Assembly (NCBI GenBank): GCA_018058125.1
Contig: JAGPCH010000117.1
Coordinates: forward strand, 1 to 5,874
Direction: 5' to 3'
From: Ignavibacteria bacterium
Lineage (GTDB): Bacteria; Bacteroidota; Ignavibacteria; Tepidaquicellales; Tepidaquicellaceae
DNA length: 5,874 nt
Made by a program: the position numbers and the translations under genes. Below, in pieces: positions 1 through 5,802 of this stretch (position 1 is its first letter; each line of letters begins with the position of its first letter). Under the pieces are notes generated by a model. That model was given only the letters and a program-made list of their open reading frames with translations. It searched no databases and was not told the DNA's origin.

Positions 1-1
1 T

Positions 2-103
2 AGTGTAAAGTTTGACGGAAGCAATTTGCCGAGCGGGATATATTTTTATACTTTTAAAGCCGGAGACTATAATGCAACCAAAAAGATGACTTTGATTAAA
101 TAG
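2..103 (+). CDS. C-terminus of a secreted protein with a T9SS type A sorting domain (5'-partial)
   Basis: An open frame enters from the left edge and ends at TAG 101-103, leaving the last 33 residues. The visible text runs FDGSNLPSGIYFYTF, then a short charged stretch, then KKMTLIK at the very end. The pattern 'LPSGIYFY...(T)KKM.L.K' is the hallmark of the type IX (Por) secretion C-terminal sorting domain (TIGR04183-like). That domain directs proteins across the outer membrane and is removed at the cell surface. The functional part of the protein lies outside the window, so its activity cannot be told. The domain is known from the Bacteroidota/Chlorobiota/Ignavibacteriota lineages and is the best lineage marker here. 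No hairpin terminator is visible after the stop; the spacer begins with tandem repeats instead. Confidence 0.85.
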   Translation, partial: SVKFDGSNLPSGIYFYTFKAGDYNATKKMTLIK

Positions 104-154
104 TTGATTGGTTAATTTTGTTAATTATGTTGATTGGTTAATTAAGTTAATTGG
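103..154. repeat. Two tandem copies of a 26-bp AT-rich repeat
   Basis: Unit 1 (103-128) and unit 2 (129-154) both begin GTTGATTGGTTAATT and both carry GTTAATT at the same internal position. They differ at only 4 of 26 bases. The first unit starts on the last base of the upstream stop codon. The motif GTTAATT also recurs within each unit, so the array looks built from a smaller GTTRATT-like element. No function is evident. It is noncoding, sits between two plus-strand genes and has no strong hairpin. Confidence 0.75.
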
Positions 155-232
155 TAATAAATAATAAACTTTAATTTAGTTATTATATTTCTAATCTTTT
201 TTCCGTGACAAAAACATTACTGAACACGTACT

Positions 233-280
233 ACTTAATACCTAGTACCTAATACCTAGTACCTAATACTTAATACCAAT
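233..280. repeat. 7-bp tandem repeat array abutting the start codon of the next gene
   Basis: Seven-base units run head to tail: ACTTAAT (233-239), ACCTAGT (240-246), ACCTAAT (247-253), ACCTAGT (254-260), ACCTAAT (261-267), ACTTAAT (268-274), then a 6-base remnant ACCAAT (275-280) that touches ATG 281. ACCTAGT and ACCTAAT alternate, so 240-253 and 254-267 are exact 14-bp copies. Because 7 is not a multiple of 3, the TAG and TAA inside the units place stops in all three forward frames. The array fills the place where a ribosome binding site would be and contains no Shine-Dalgarno sequence. Copy number may vary between strains, which would change the leader length; this is inference. Confidence 0.85.
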
Positions 281-997
281 ATGAAACGCATTTGCCTCTG
301 GTCATCACCGAGAAACATCTCAACTGCGCTAATGTATTCTTTTGCGCAACGCAGCGACACAAAGGTCATTGATGAACCTTTGTACGCTCATTATTTAGCA
401 AAGACAAATGCAGATCATCCGGGCAGGGAAGAGATACTCGCTGACATGGAAAATGACGGAGAGAAAGTTGTTGAGAATATCATACTTGGAGAATATTCAG
501 AAAAGGTTATTTTCATGAAACAAATGACACATCATCTTATCCTAATGGATGAATCATTTCTCGATAAAGTAACCAATGTTTTTCTTATAAGAGACCCGAA
601 GCAGTTGATAAGTTCACTGGCACAGGTCATTCCTGTAGTAAACATGAATGCAACCGGAATCAAAAGGCAGCATGAACTTTTCCATAAACTTTCTGATGAA
701 AATAACAGACCAATAGTCATTGACTCAGGAGAGATTTTGAAGAATCCCGAACTTGCGCTTTCTCAGCTTTGTAATGCTCTCGATATTCCATTTGAAAAAA
801 GCATGCTTTACTGGCAGCCCGGACCCATTGAAGAAGACGGCATCTGGGCAAAACACTGGTATGAGAATGTTCATATGTCAACCGGATTCGAGAAGCAGCA
901 TACAAGTTCGAGGGAGTTACCGGAAAACCTCATAGAATTATATAACGAAAGTTTACCATTATATAAAAATTTGTATAACCATTCGATCAAAGTCTGA
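281..997 (+). CDS. Sulfotransferase-like P-loop protein (partner type of a class IV aminotransferase)
   Basis: A 238-residue soluble protein of the sulfotransferase/P-loop superfamily. Near the N-terminus, WSSPRNISTAL (residues 7-17) sits where sulfotransferases have the 5'-phosphosulfate-binding loop that follows the first beta strand. FLIRDPKQLISSL (101-113) matches the second PAPS contact motif, with R104 and the S111/S112 pair expected near the 3'-phosphate. Whether it transfers sulfate is unknown; relatives are usually annotated only as 'sulfotransferase family' or, misleadingly, as 'branched-chain aminotransferase'. That second label arises because, as I recall, plants carry this domain fused in front of a class IV aminotransferase such as the one at 3178-4083. 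The ATG directly follows a 7-bp repeat array with no Shine-Dalgarno sequence, but conserved sequence begins within a few residues (KRICLWSSPRN), so the start is probably right. The gene ends with TGA. No signal peptide or membrane segment is seen. Confidence 0.8.
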   Translation: MKRICLWSSPRNISTALMYSFAQRSDTKVIDEPLYAHYLAKTNADHPGREEILADMENDGEKVVENIILGEYSEKVIFMKQMTHHLILMDESFLDKVTNVFLIRDPKQLISSLAQVIPVVNMNATGIKRQHELFHKLSDENNRPIVIDSGEILKNPELALSQLCNALDIPFEKSMLYWQPGPIEEDGIWAKHWYENVHMSTGFEKQHTSSRELPENLIELYNESLPLYKNLYNHSIKV

Positions 998-1043
998 AAA
1001 AATTGTATGTTTTTATATTTTACTTTTTACTAAACTCAATATA

Positions 1044-1070
1044 AAGTATTTTGTGCAAAACAAAGTACTT
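1044..1070. promoter_or_regulatory. Inverted repeat upstream of the antiporter gene (candidate operator or leader hairpin)
   Basis: AAGTATTTTG (1044-1053) pairs with CAAAGTACTT (1061-1070) around a 7-base spacer. Nine positions are Watson-Crick and one is G-U, which would be a mismatch in DNA. A shorter overlapping palindrome, TTTTG-TG-CAAAA, lies at 1049-1060. The element ends 32 bases before the antiporter ATG at 1103. No T-run follows it, so it does not look like an intrinsic terminator for the upstream gene. It could be a binding site for a dimeric regulator or a 5'-leader hairpin. Neither is proven, and AT-rich spacers produce such repeats by chance. Confidence 0.3.
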
Positions 1071-1102
1071 CCTTCAAAATTTATATTTAACCCGGTTTTT
1101 AA

Positions 1103-1348
1103 ATGCATGATATTTCATTCCTGCAGGATCTTTCTGTTGTGATGATAGTAGCGGCACTGGCTACTATACTATTCAGACAATTCAAGCAGCCTGTAGTACT
1201 TGGATATATACTTGCAGGACTTATCATCGGACCATACACGCCTCCGTTTGCGCTTATCTCAGATGAAAAAACGATCAATACACTTGCAGAGCTTGGTGTA
1301 ATATTCCTTATGTTTTCCTTAGGATTGGAATTCAGTTTAGAAAACTGA
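1103..1348 (+). CDS. Kef/CPA2-type cation:proton antiporter, N-terminal fragment (frameshifted gene)
   Basis: Encodes the first 79 genuine residues of a monovalent cation:proton antiporter (Na+/H+ exchanger family, CPA2/Kef branch) of the inner membrane. Predicted helices lie at about residues 9-25 and 31-45, the latter with [11 protein letters not shown], the typical CPA2 second-helix motif. A third is at about 59-79, ending [15 protein letters not shown], also strongly characteristic. Immediately after this motif the frame runs into E-N-stop (TGA 1346-1348), whereas family members continue with R-K-L-K-like residues. Those residues are encoded one frame away, beginning at 1339. This is therefore the 5' part of the gene that continues to 3135, not a separate small protein. 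The ATG at 1103 lies 105 bp after the preceding stop, with no Shine-Dalgarno sequence. Confidence 0.85.
   Translation: MHDISFLQDLSVVMIVAALATILFRQFKQPVVLGYILAGLIIGPYTPPFALISDEKTINTLAELGVIFLMFSLGLEFSLEN
1337..1348 (+). other. Frameshift junction inside the antiporter gene
   Basis: In the upstream frame the codons are TTA GAA AAC TGA (L-E-N-stop). Starting one base earlier, at 1339, the frame reads AGA AAA CTG AAA GAA GTC GGA GGT (R-K-L-K-E-V-G-G), exactly the type of sequence that follows FSLGLEFSL in this family. The DNA therefore behaves as if one base were missing near TTTAGAAAA, for example an original TTTAAGAAAA. The second frame is open from 1267, so the exact point cannot be fixed by stops alone; protein similarity puts it at about 1339. 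No canonical X-XXY-YYZ slippery heptamer is present. Confidence 0.8.
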
Positions 1349-3135
1349 AAGAAGTCGGAGGTACTGCCATAGTAGCTGCGCTGTTTGAGATTACATTTAT
1401 GATATGGGTGGGTTATCAGCTGGGACAGTTATTCGGATGGAGTCATATGGACTGCATATTTCTTGGCGCTATAATTTCAATCTCATCAACTACAATTATT
1501 GTAAAAGCACTCGAAAGTCTTGGTAAGACAAAAGAAAAATTTGCACAGATGGTTTTCGGGATTTTAATAATAGAAGACATACTTGCTATTTTAATCATTG
1601 CGCTGCTATCAGGTTTTGCGACTACGGGTGAGATTGTTTTAAAAGACATTGGTTCTATTATTCTGAACCTTTCCGTTTTTATGGGAGTGCTGTTAATTGG
1701 CGGTTTAATACTTGTGCCGAGACTGATCAATTATGTTGCTAAATTCAAAAGCAATGAAATGCTACTTATAACTGTAGTCGGATTATGTTTCGGGGTTTCA
1801 TTAGTTACCGTAATGCTCGGATACAGTGTTGCTCTCGGGGCTTTTCTGATCGGAGCAATTGTTGCTGAGGCACGTCAGATATCCAAGATCGAAAATTTAA
1901 TGAATCCGGTAAGGGATCTTTTCAGCGCAGTATTTTTTGTATCTATAGGACTTCTGATAAATCCGGAAGTCATACTGGAATACATAGTACCTACGATGGT
2001 AATAGCAGTTGTTGTAATTTTAGGGCAGATAATTTCCTGTTCATTCGGATGTTTTATAGCCGGTAATGATACTAAAACATCGGTAAAGGTTGGAATGGGA
2101 CTCGGTCAGATCGGGGAGTTTTCTTTTATTATAGCAGCGCTTGGATTATCACTGAATGTTACAAGCGATTTTATTTACCCAATTGCTGTGGCTGTTTCAG
2201 CATTTACAACTTTGACGACACCTTATCAGATCAAAAGCTCGGACAGAGTTTCCGAACTGCTGGAAAGGATAGCACCGAAAGCTTTACTCAGAACGATGGA
2301 AGCATACAGTTTATGGATAAACGGATATACAAATTCCGGTCATAATAAGATCGGAAGGAAAATCCTGAAAAAGATCACAATGCAGATAACCGTAAATCTT
2401 CTGATCGTCACCGGAATATTTATCACATTTGTTTTTTTGGAAAAAAATATAAGTTCTCTTATTGAGGAATATTTAGGCGGACTGGAGTTTACTAAAGCAA
2501 TCATATGGGTTGCAGCCATTATTTTCAGTTTCCCATCTCTGTTTGCAATATGGAAAAAGACACAGGCTGCCGGTATGGTGATAGCAGAGCTCAGTACATC
2601 CGCTTTAAAAGAACCCAGAAAATCTTTAATGACAGGTGTAATATCAAAGACCATTTTCATAATCGGAACCGTTGTATTGATATTTACCATTGTTATAATT
2701 AGTTCTACTCTTCTGCCGTCTTCCAATTTACTGATACTTGCATTATTTTTAATTTTGATAGCCGGAATATTCTTATACAGCAGTTCGGTTAAATTTTACG
2801 CAAGAGCTCAAAGCGCACTTCAGGAAACTTTTCTTCAGCCGGCAGATGAAGATGAAAAACATGTTTTGCTTTACCATCCGGTTTTAAAGGATATAAAGCT
2901 TGAGTCTGTCAGTCTTGCTCCGAATACAAAGGGAGTAAACAAACTAATAGCCGAACTTGAATTAAGATCAGAAACGGGAGCAACCATTATCGGCATTGAA
3001 AGAAAAGGGGAGAGTATAGTTAATCCGAAATCTGACTACGAATTAGCCGAAGGTGATGTGGTATTGCTGCTTGGGTATGATGAACAAATAACTGCGGCTA
3101 AGGAATTTTTGAATACTATTAAAGCCGGTAAATAA
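1339..3135 (+). CDS. Kef/CPA2-type cation:proton antiporter, main fragment with TrkA_C domain
   Basis: Continues the 1103 gene in the next frame; joined, they give about 677 residues. The first ATG in this frame is at 1399 (578-residue product), but coding similarity begins at 1339. Numbering from ATG 1399: the antiporter core has [17 protein letters not shown] (26-42) and IIEDILAI (57-64), the acidic ED pair matching the ion-translocation helix. It also has [17 protein letters not shown] (141-157) and [18 protein letters not shown] (234-251), a Kef-type signature. Four further hydrophobic segments (about 330-347, 366-385, 416-436, 443-463) form an extra membrane block. A cytosolic TrkA_C/RCK_C domain follows at about 497-572 ([18 protein letters not shown] ... 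[13 protein letters not shown]). No NAD-binding RCK_N domain precedes it, so gating by ligand at RCK_C alone is likely (inference). K+ or Na+ specificity cannot be told. The aminotransferase starts 42 bp downstream. Confidence 0.88.
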   Translation, partial: RKLKEVGGTAIVAALFEITFMIWVGYQLGQLFGWSHMDCIFLGAIISISSTTIIVKALESLGKTKEKFAQMVFGILIIEDILAILIIALLSGFATTGEIVLKDIGSIILNLSVFMGVLLIGGLILVPRLINYVAKFKSNEMLLITVVGLCFGVSLVTVMLGYSVALGAFLIGAIVAEARQISKIENLMNPVRDLFSAVFFVSIGLLINPEVILEYIVPTMVIAVVVILGQIISCSFGCFIAGNDTKTSVKVGMGLGQIGEFSFIIAALGLSLNVTSDFIYPIAVAVSAFTTLTTPYQIKSSDRVSELLERIAPKALLRTMEAYSLWINGYTNSGHNKIGRKILKKITMQITVNLLIVTGIFITFVFLEKNISSLIEEYLGGLEFTKAIIWVAAIIFSFPSLFAIWKKTQAAGMVIAELSTSALKEPRKSLMTGVISKTIFIIGTVVLIFTIVIISSTLLPSSNLLILALFLILIAGIFLYSSSVKFYARAQSALQETFLQPADEDEKHVLLYHPVLKDIKLESVSLAPNTKGVNKLIAELELRSETGATIIGIERKGESIVNPKSDYELAEGDVVLLLGYDEQITAAKEFLNTIKAGK

Positions 3136-3177
3136 TTTATTTTCATATTTTAAAAATTTTAAACAGAACAACTATTC

Positions 3178-4083
3178 ATGCTTCAAACATTCGACGAAAG
3201 AAACAAAGATATAAAAATATTCATAGGCGGTAAACTTTATCCGAGAGCGGAAGCCAAAGTTTCAGTATTTGACAGCTCGGTACAGGGCGGAGATGCAGTA
3301 TGGGAAGGGCTTAGAATTTATGACGGAAGAATATTCTCATTTGACGAACATGTAAGACGTCTTCAGGAATCAGCTAAGACACTTATGTTTACAGATATTC
3401 CGGACAGACTATATATAAGGAATGCGATTGTGGATACGCTTAAAGCTAACGGGATGTCAACAGATTCACATATCAGAATGACACTTACAAGAGGGGAGAA
3501 GATCACTTCAGGAATGGATCCGAGACTGAATCAGAGCGGATCATGTCTGATAATACTGGCGGAATGGAAGAAGCCGGTATATGATAACAATTCCGGAATA
3601 AGAATAGTGACATCTCAGATAAGAAGAAACTCTCCTTTAAATCTAGACTCAAAAATTCATCATAATAATCTTCTGAATAATATACTTGCCAAGATCGAGG
3701 CAAATCATTCGAATGCGGATGATGCACTTATGCTTGATAACTACGGTTTTGTAGCCGAGACCAATGCGACAAATCTGTTCATGGCAAAGAACAGCATTCT
3801 TTACACTCCTTTTGCGGATGCCTGCCTTCCGGGAATTACACGACAGCATGTGATAAATATAGCAAATGATCTGAATATCAGTTTTAAAGAAAAGAATCTC
3901 AGCGTATCCGAATTTTATAATGCTGATGAAGTTTTTACGACAGGGACCATGGGTGAATTAACGCCGGTTATTGAAATTGACGGGAGGAAGATAGAAAATA
4001 AGAGCAATTCGCAAATACTCAAAACTATACAGTATAAATTCAGAGAGAAGACCAATTCCGAAGGTGAAGAGATCTTAAAATAA
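3178..4083 (+). CDS. Fold-type IV PLP-dependent aminotransferase (branched-chain/D-amino-acid aminotransferase-like)
   Basis: A 301-residue cytosolic aminotransferase class IV enzyme, the normal full length for the family. SVFDSSVQGGDAVWEGLR (29-46) is the N-terminal family block. R59 in EHVRRL is the usual phosphate-contact arginine. K159 in LDSKIHHNNLLNNILAK is the expected Schiff-base lysine. E194 in VAETNATNLF contacts the PLP pyridine nitrogen, and TTGTMGEL (254-261) forms the phosphate-binding loop. These support real PLP-transaminase chemistry. The substrate is not determined: the DSKIHHNN form around the lysine differs from classical IlvE and, from memory, matches the C-terminal half of plant 'branched-chain aminotransferase-like' proteins, whose N-terminal half resembles the protein at 281-997. 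Calling it ilvE would therefore be unsafe. ATG 3178 lies 42 bp after the antiporter stop in an AT-only-rich leader, so co-transcription is possible. An intrinsic terminator follows. Confidence 0.9.
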   Translation: MLQTFDERNKDIKIFIGGKLYPRAEAKVSVFDSSVQGGDAVWEGLRIYDGRIFSFDEHVRRLQESAKTLMFTDIPDRLYIRNAIVDTLKANGMSTDSHIRMTLTRGEKITSGMDPRLNQSGSCLIILAEWKKPVYDNNSGIRIVTSQIRRNSPLNLDSKIHHNNLLNNILAKIEANHSNADDALMLDNYGFVAETNATNLFMAKNSILYTPFADACLPGITRQHVINIANDLNISFKEKNLSVSEFYNADEVFTTGTMGELTPVIEIDGRKIENKSNSQILKTIQYKFREKTNSEGEEILK

Positions 4084-4152
4084 ATTGATTTTGTTTTTTT
4101 TTTCTATAATTATACTTTCCCGAAGATCAAATTAACTTTCGACCTGACCTAG

Positions 4153-4186
4153 CCCCATAAATAGCATTTCCAGAAATGGGGTTTTT
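4153..4186 (+). terminator. Intrinsic terminator after the aminotransferase gene
   Basis: CCCCAT (4153-4158) pairs with ATGGGG (4176-4181), followed directly by TTTTT (4182-4186). The 17-base loop can also form a small competing hairpin (CATTT 4165-4169 with AAATG 4174-4178). The T-run lies only on the plus-strand side, so it should stop plus-strand transcripts and not those coming from corA. It sits 69 bp beyond the aminotransferase stop. A separate T10 tract at 4094-4103 follows only a weak A/T stem and is a less convincing terminator. Confidence 0.7.
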
Positions 4187-4196
4187 CATCTGAGTA

Positions 4197-4274
4197 TCAT
4201 AGAAAGCTTAAGCCGAATACAACTAAAGCTATTAAAGTTAATGCAGTTAAGAGTGGTTTCCTAAGTAAAAACAT
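4197..4274 (-). CDS. Possible 25-residue single-membrane-span peptide downstream of corA (speculative)
   Basis: A short minus-strand frame runs from ATG (4274-4272) to TGA (4199-4197). The peptide begins MFLLRKPLL and continues with an uninterrupted hydrophobic stretch ending VVFGLSFL. This is the layout of a tiny membrane protein, with two basic residues at 5-6 and then about 19 apolar residues. It starts 36 bases beyond the corA stop on the same strand, so it could ride on the corA transcript. Against it: an AT-rich strand readily encodes hydrophobic residues by chance, there is no Shine-Dalgarno sequence, and I recognise no family. No plus-strand gene is seen in 4084-4310. Confidence 0.2.
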   Translation of the reverse strand: MFLLRKPLLTALTLIALVVFGLSFL

Positions 4275-4310
4275 ATGTTAGTTAAAGTCCTCATTCTTAT
4301 AATATACAAC

Positions 4311-5297
4311 TTAAATCCATTTTTTAAATCTAAACCAACTTAACATTGATACTGCAATAGCTATCATTAAAAAAATTGATAGCCAGAATCCGAAATCCGA
4401 AGTCAAGAAAGGAATTGAATTAAAATTCATGCCGAATATACCGGTTACCAGAGTCAGAGGAAGCATTATTGTTGCAATAATAGTTAAAAACTTCATTACT
4501 TCGTTCATTTTATTATTCACTATTGACAGGTAAGAGTCAAGCATTCCTGATACATAATCCCTGTAGGATTCGGTAGTATCTGACACTCTTACCAAATGAT
4601 CATAGACATTCCTGTAATAGACCGATTCTTCGACGGAAATAAGATCTGAATCTCCGCGAGTAAGTTTAAAAAGAATTTCTTTCTGATAAGAGGAAATGCG
4701 TCTTAATCTGATCAGCTCTTTTTTTAAGTTCAGAATTCTTAAAAGATTTCTGTTATTCGGGGTACCTTTGAATAGTTCTGCTTCTACGGTATCAATTTCG
4801 CTTTCAAATTTATCAAGTATCGGGTAATACCGGTCCACAATTTCATCAAGTATCAGATTTAAAACATAATCCGGTCCTTTTTTAAATGTTTTTTCGTTTA
4901 ATATAGAATTCAGACTATTTGAAACAGAATTATCGGGTTTTTCATTATGGAGGGTTATGATAAAATTGCTTCCGAGAAAGCAGCTAAGAGAAAATATCTT
5001 ATACTTTAATGTTTTTCCAACTTCCATAAGACCATTGAATACAATAAAAATATAAGTATCAAAATCATCTATTTTCGGATGGTGAACTGTCTCTTCCGTA
5101 AAATGTTTGACAGCATCTTCAATAGCAAGAGGATGAAATCCGAATACATTTTTCAGCAGTTTGATACTGTTCTCTTCAGTTTCATCATATATATCTATCC
5201 ATACATTATCTTTGCAGTTTATGTCCCAGCTTTTAAACAACTCAACCGGAAGAGAATGAATCCCTTTTTCCTCGCTGTATTTAATTATGTTTATCAT
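4311..5297 (-). CDS. corA: CorA-family magnesium/divalent cation channel
   Basis: A 328-residue inner-membrane channel of the CorA metal ion transporter family that lets Mg2+ (sometimes Co2+ or Ni2+) into the cell as a homopentamer. The N-terminal cytosolic alpha/beta domain includes NVFGFHPLAIEDA (50-62), a conserved CorA block, and SCFLGSNFIITLHNEKP (105-121). A long charged helical stalk follows (about 145-270). TM1 (about 270-289) leads into the diagnostic GMN at 289-291, here FGMNF instead of the commoner YGMNF; then a loop with SDFGFW and TM2 (about 303-322), ending in the basic tail RFKKWI. Length and architecture are normal and intact. I prefer ATG 5297; an in-frame TTG at 5309 would add MINI. 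The start lies inside the end of the methyltransferase gene (17-nt overlap), so the two are probably translationally coupled in one operon. The stop faces the aminotransferase stop convergently. Confidence 0.92.
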   Translation of the reverse strand: MINIIKYSEEKGIHSLPVELFKSWDINCKDNVWIDIYDETEENSIKLLKNVFGFHPLAIEDAVKHFTEETVHHPKIDDFDTYIFIVFNGLMEVGKTLKYKIFSLSCFLGSNFIITLHNEKPDNSVSNSLNSILNEKTFKKGPDYVLNLILDEIVDRYYPILDKFESEIDTVEAELFKGTPNNRNLLRILNLKKELIRLRRISSYQKEILFKLTRGDSDLISVEESVYYRNVYDHLVRVSDTTESYRDYVSGMLDSYLSIVNNKMNEVMKFLTIIATIMLPLTLVTGIFGMNFNSIPFLTSDFGFWLSIFLMIAIAVSMLSWFRFKKWI

Positions 5298-5802
5298 AAT
5301 ATTTATCAATTACAATTACAAATTCACCTTTTAGATTACCTTCGCCGATCTCATCCAGAATTGCTGCAGCTGTTCCTCTGAATTTTCTTTCCTGAGGCAT
5401 GGTAATATTGAATGCAACAAATATTTTTCTTTCTTCAAATATATCTGAAATATCTTTTAATAAAACTTTTAATCTGTAAGGAGCATCCATTAATACAACA
5501 GCTTTATCCAGAAATTTTAATTTCCTGATCTCTTGTTTTCTTATATCTGCTTTAGGAGAAAGAAAACCCATGAAATAAAATCTGCTTATGTCAAATCCGG
5601 ATAAAACAACTGATGCAAGTACTGAATTTGCACCGCTGATAAATTCCATTTTTAAATTTGCATCAATACATTTCTGAAGCAGAATGCTTCCCGGATCTGA
5701 AAACAGGGGAGTTCCGCAGTCTGAAATTAAAGCAATATTCTTTCCCTGAGCAAGATCCATGAAGATCTCATCACTTTCTTCCTTTTCATTATGTTCATTC
5801 AT
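5281..5802 (-). CDS. rsmI: RsmI-type SAM-dependent methyltransferase, C-terminal portion (gene interrupted by TGA)
   Basis: The 173 residues from ATG 5802 cover the middle and C-terminus of a tetrapyrrole-methylase-fold enzyme of the RsmI family (16S rRNA C1402 2'-O-methylation in E. coli). Seen in order: NEHNE (2-6), the family's (H/N)(D/E)HNE motif; ISDCGTPLFSDPG (26-38), a strongly diagnostic block; FISGANSVLASVVLSGF (54-70); RFYFMGFLSPK (74-84); and KGEFVIVID (158-166). The usual PGPS after the second block reads SGAN, a divergence that may mark a short RsmI-like paralogue instead of the true enzyme. Most RsmI proteins are about 220-290 residues, so this piece lacks the N-terminal SAM-binding part. 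That part is encoded in the same frame immediately upstream, beyond an in-frame TGA at 5803-5805. The ATG at 5802 is therefore an internal Met, not a natural start. It overlaps corA by 17 nt. Confidence 0.8.
   Translation of the reverse strand: MNEHNEKEESDEIFMDLAQGKNIALISDCGTPLFSDPGSILLQKCIDANLKMEFISGANSVLASVVLSGFDISRFYFMGFLSPKADIRKQEIRKLKFLDKAVVLMDAPYRLKVLLKDISDIFEERKIFVAFNITMPQERKFRGTAAAILDEIGEGNLKGEFVIVIDKYYDKHN

Noticed and set aside
233..280. CRISPR array
   Set aside because: The repeats are only 7 bp and directly adjacent, with no spacers and no cas genes nearby.
532..935. Short frames overlapping the sulfotransferase-like gene on both strands
   Set aside because: The sense frame has family motifs from end to end; the others have none.
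1337..1348. Programmed -1 ribosomal frameshifting in the antiporter gene
   Set aside because: No X-XXY-YYZ slippery heptamer and no clear downstream stem-loop. CPA2 antiporters are not known to use frameshifting, and the expected R-K residues are restored by a simple one-base deletion.
1443..2726. Long minus-strand open frames inside the antiporter gene (1443-1730 and 2340-2726)
   Set aside because: They lie antisense to clearly conserved membrane-protein coding sequence, their translations show no recognisable motif, and they arise from the codon bias of the sense strand.
3148..3163. A/T palindrome before the aminotransferase start as an operator
   Set aside because: It is made only of alternating A and T runs and is expected by chance in this base composition.
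4081..4103. Terminator at the T10 tract just after the aminotransferase stop
   Set aside because: The only stem before it is AAAAT/ATTTT with no G-C pairs, so it is weak; the GC-containing hairpin at 4153-4186 is the better terminator.
5079..5381. Plus-strand 100-residue frame over the start of corA and the end of the methyltransferase gene
   Set aside because: It is antisense to two recognised overlapping genes, and its hydrophobic, Tyr/Phe-rich text is typical of the complement of AT-rich coding DNA.
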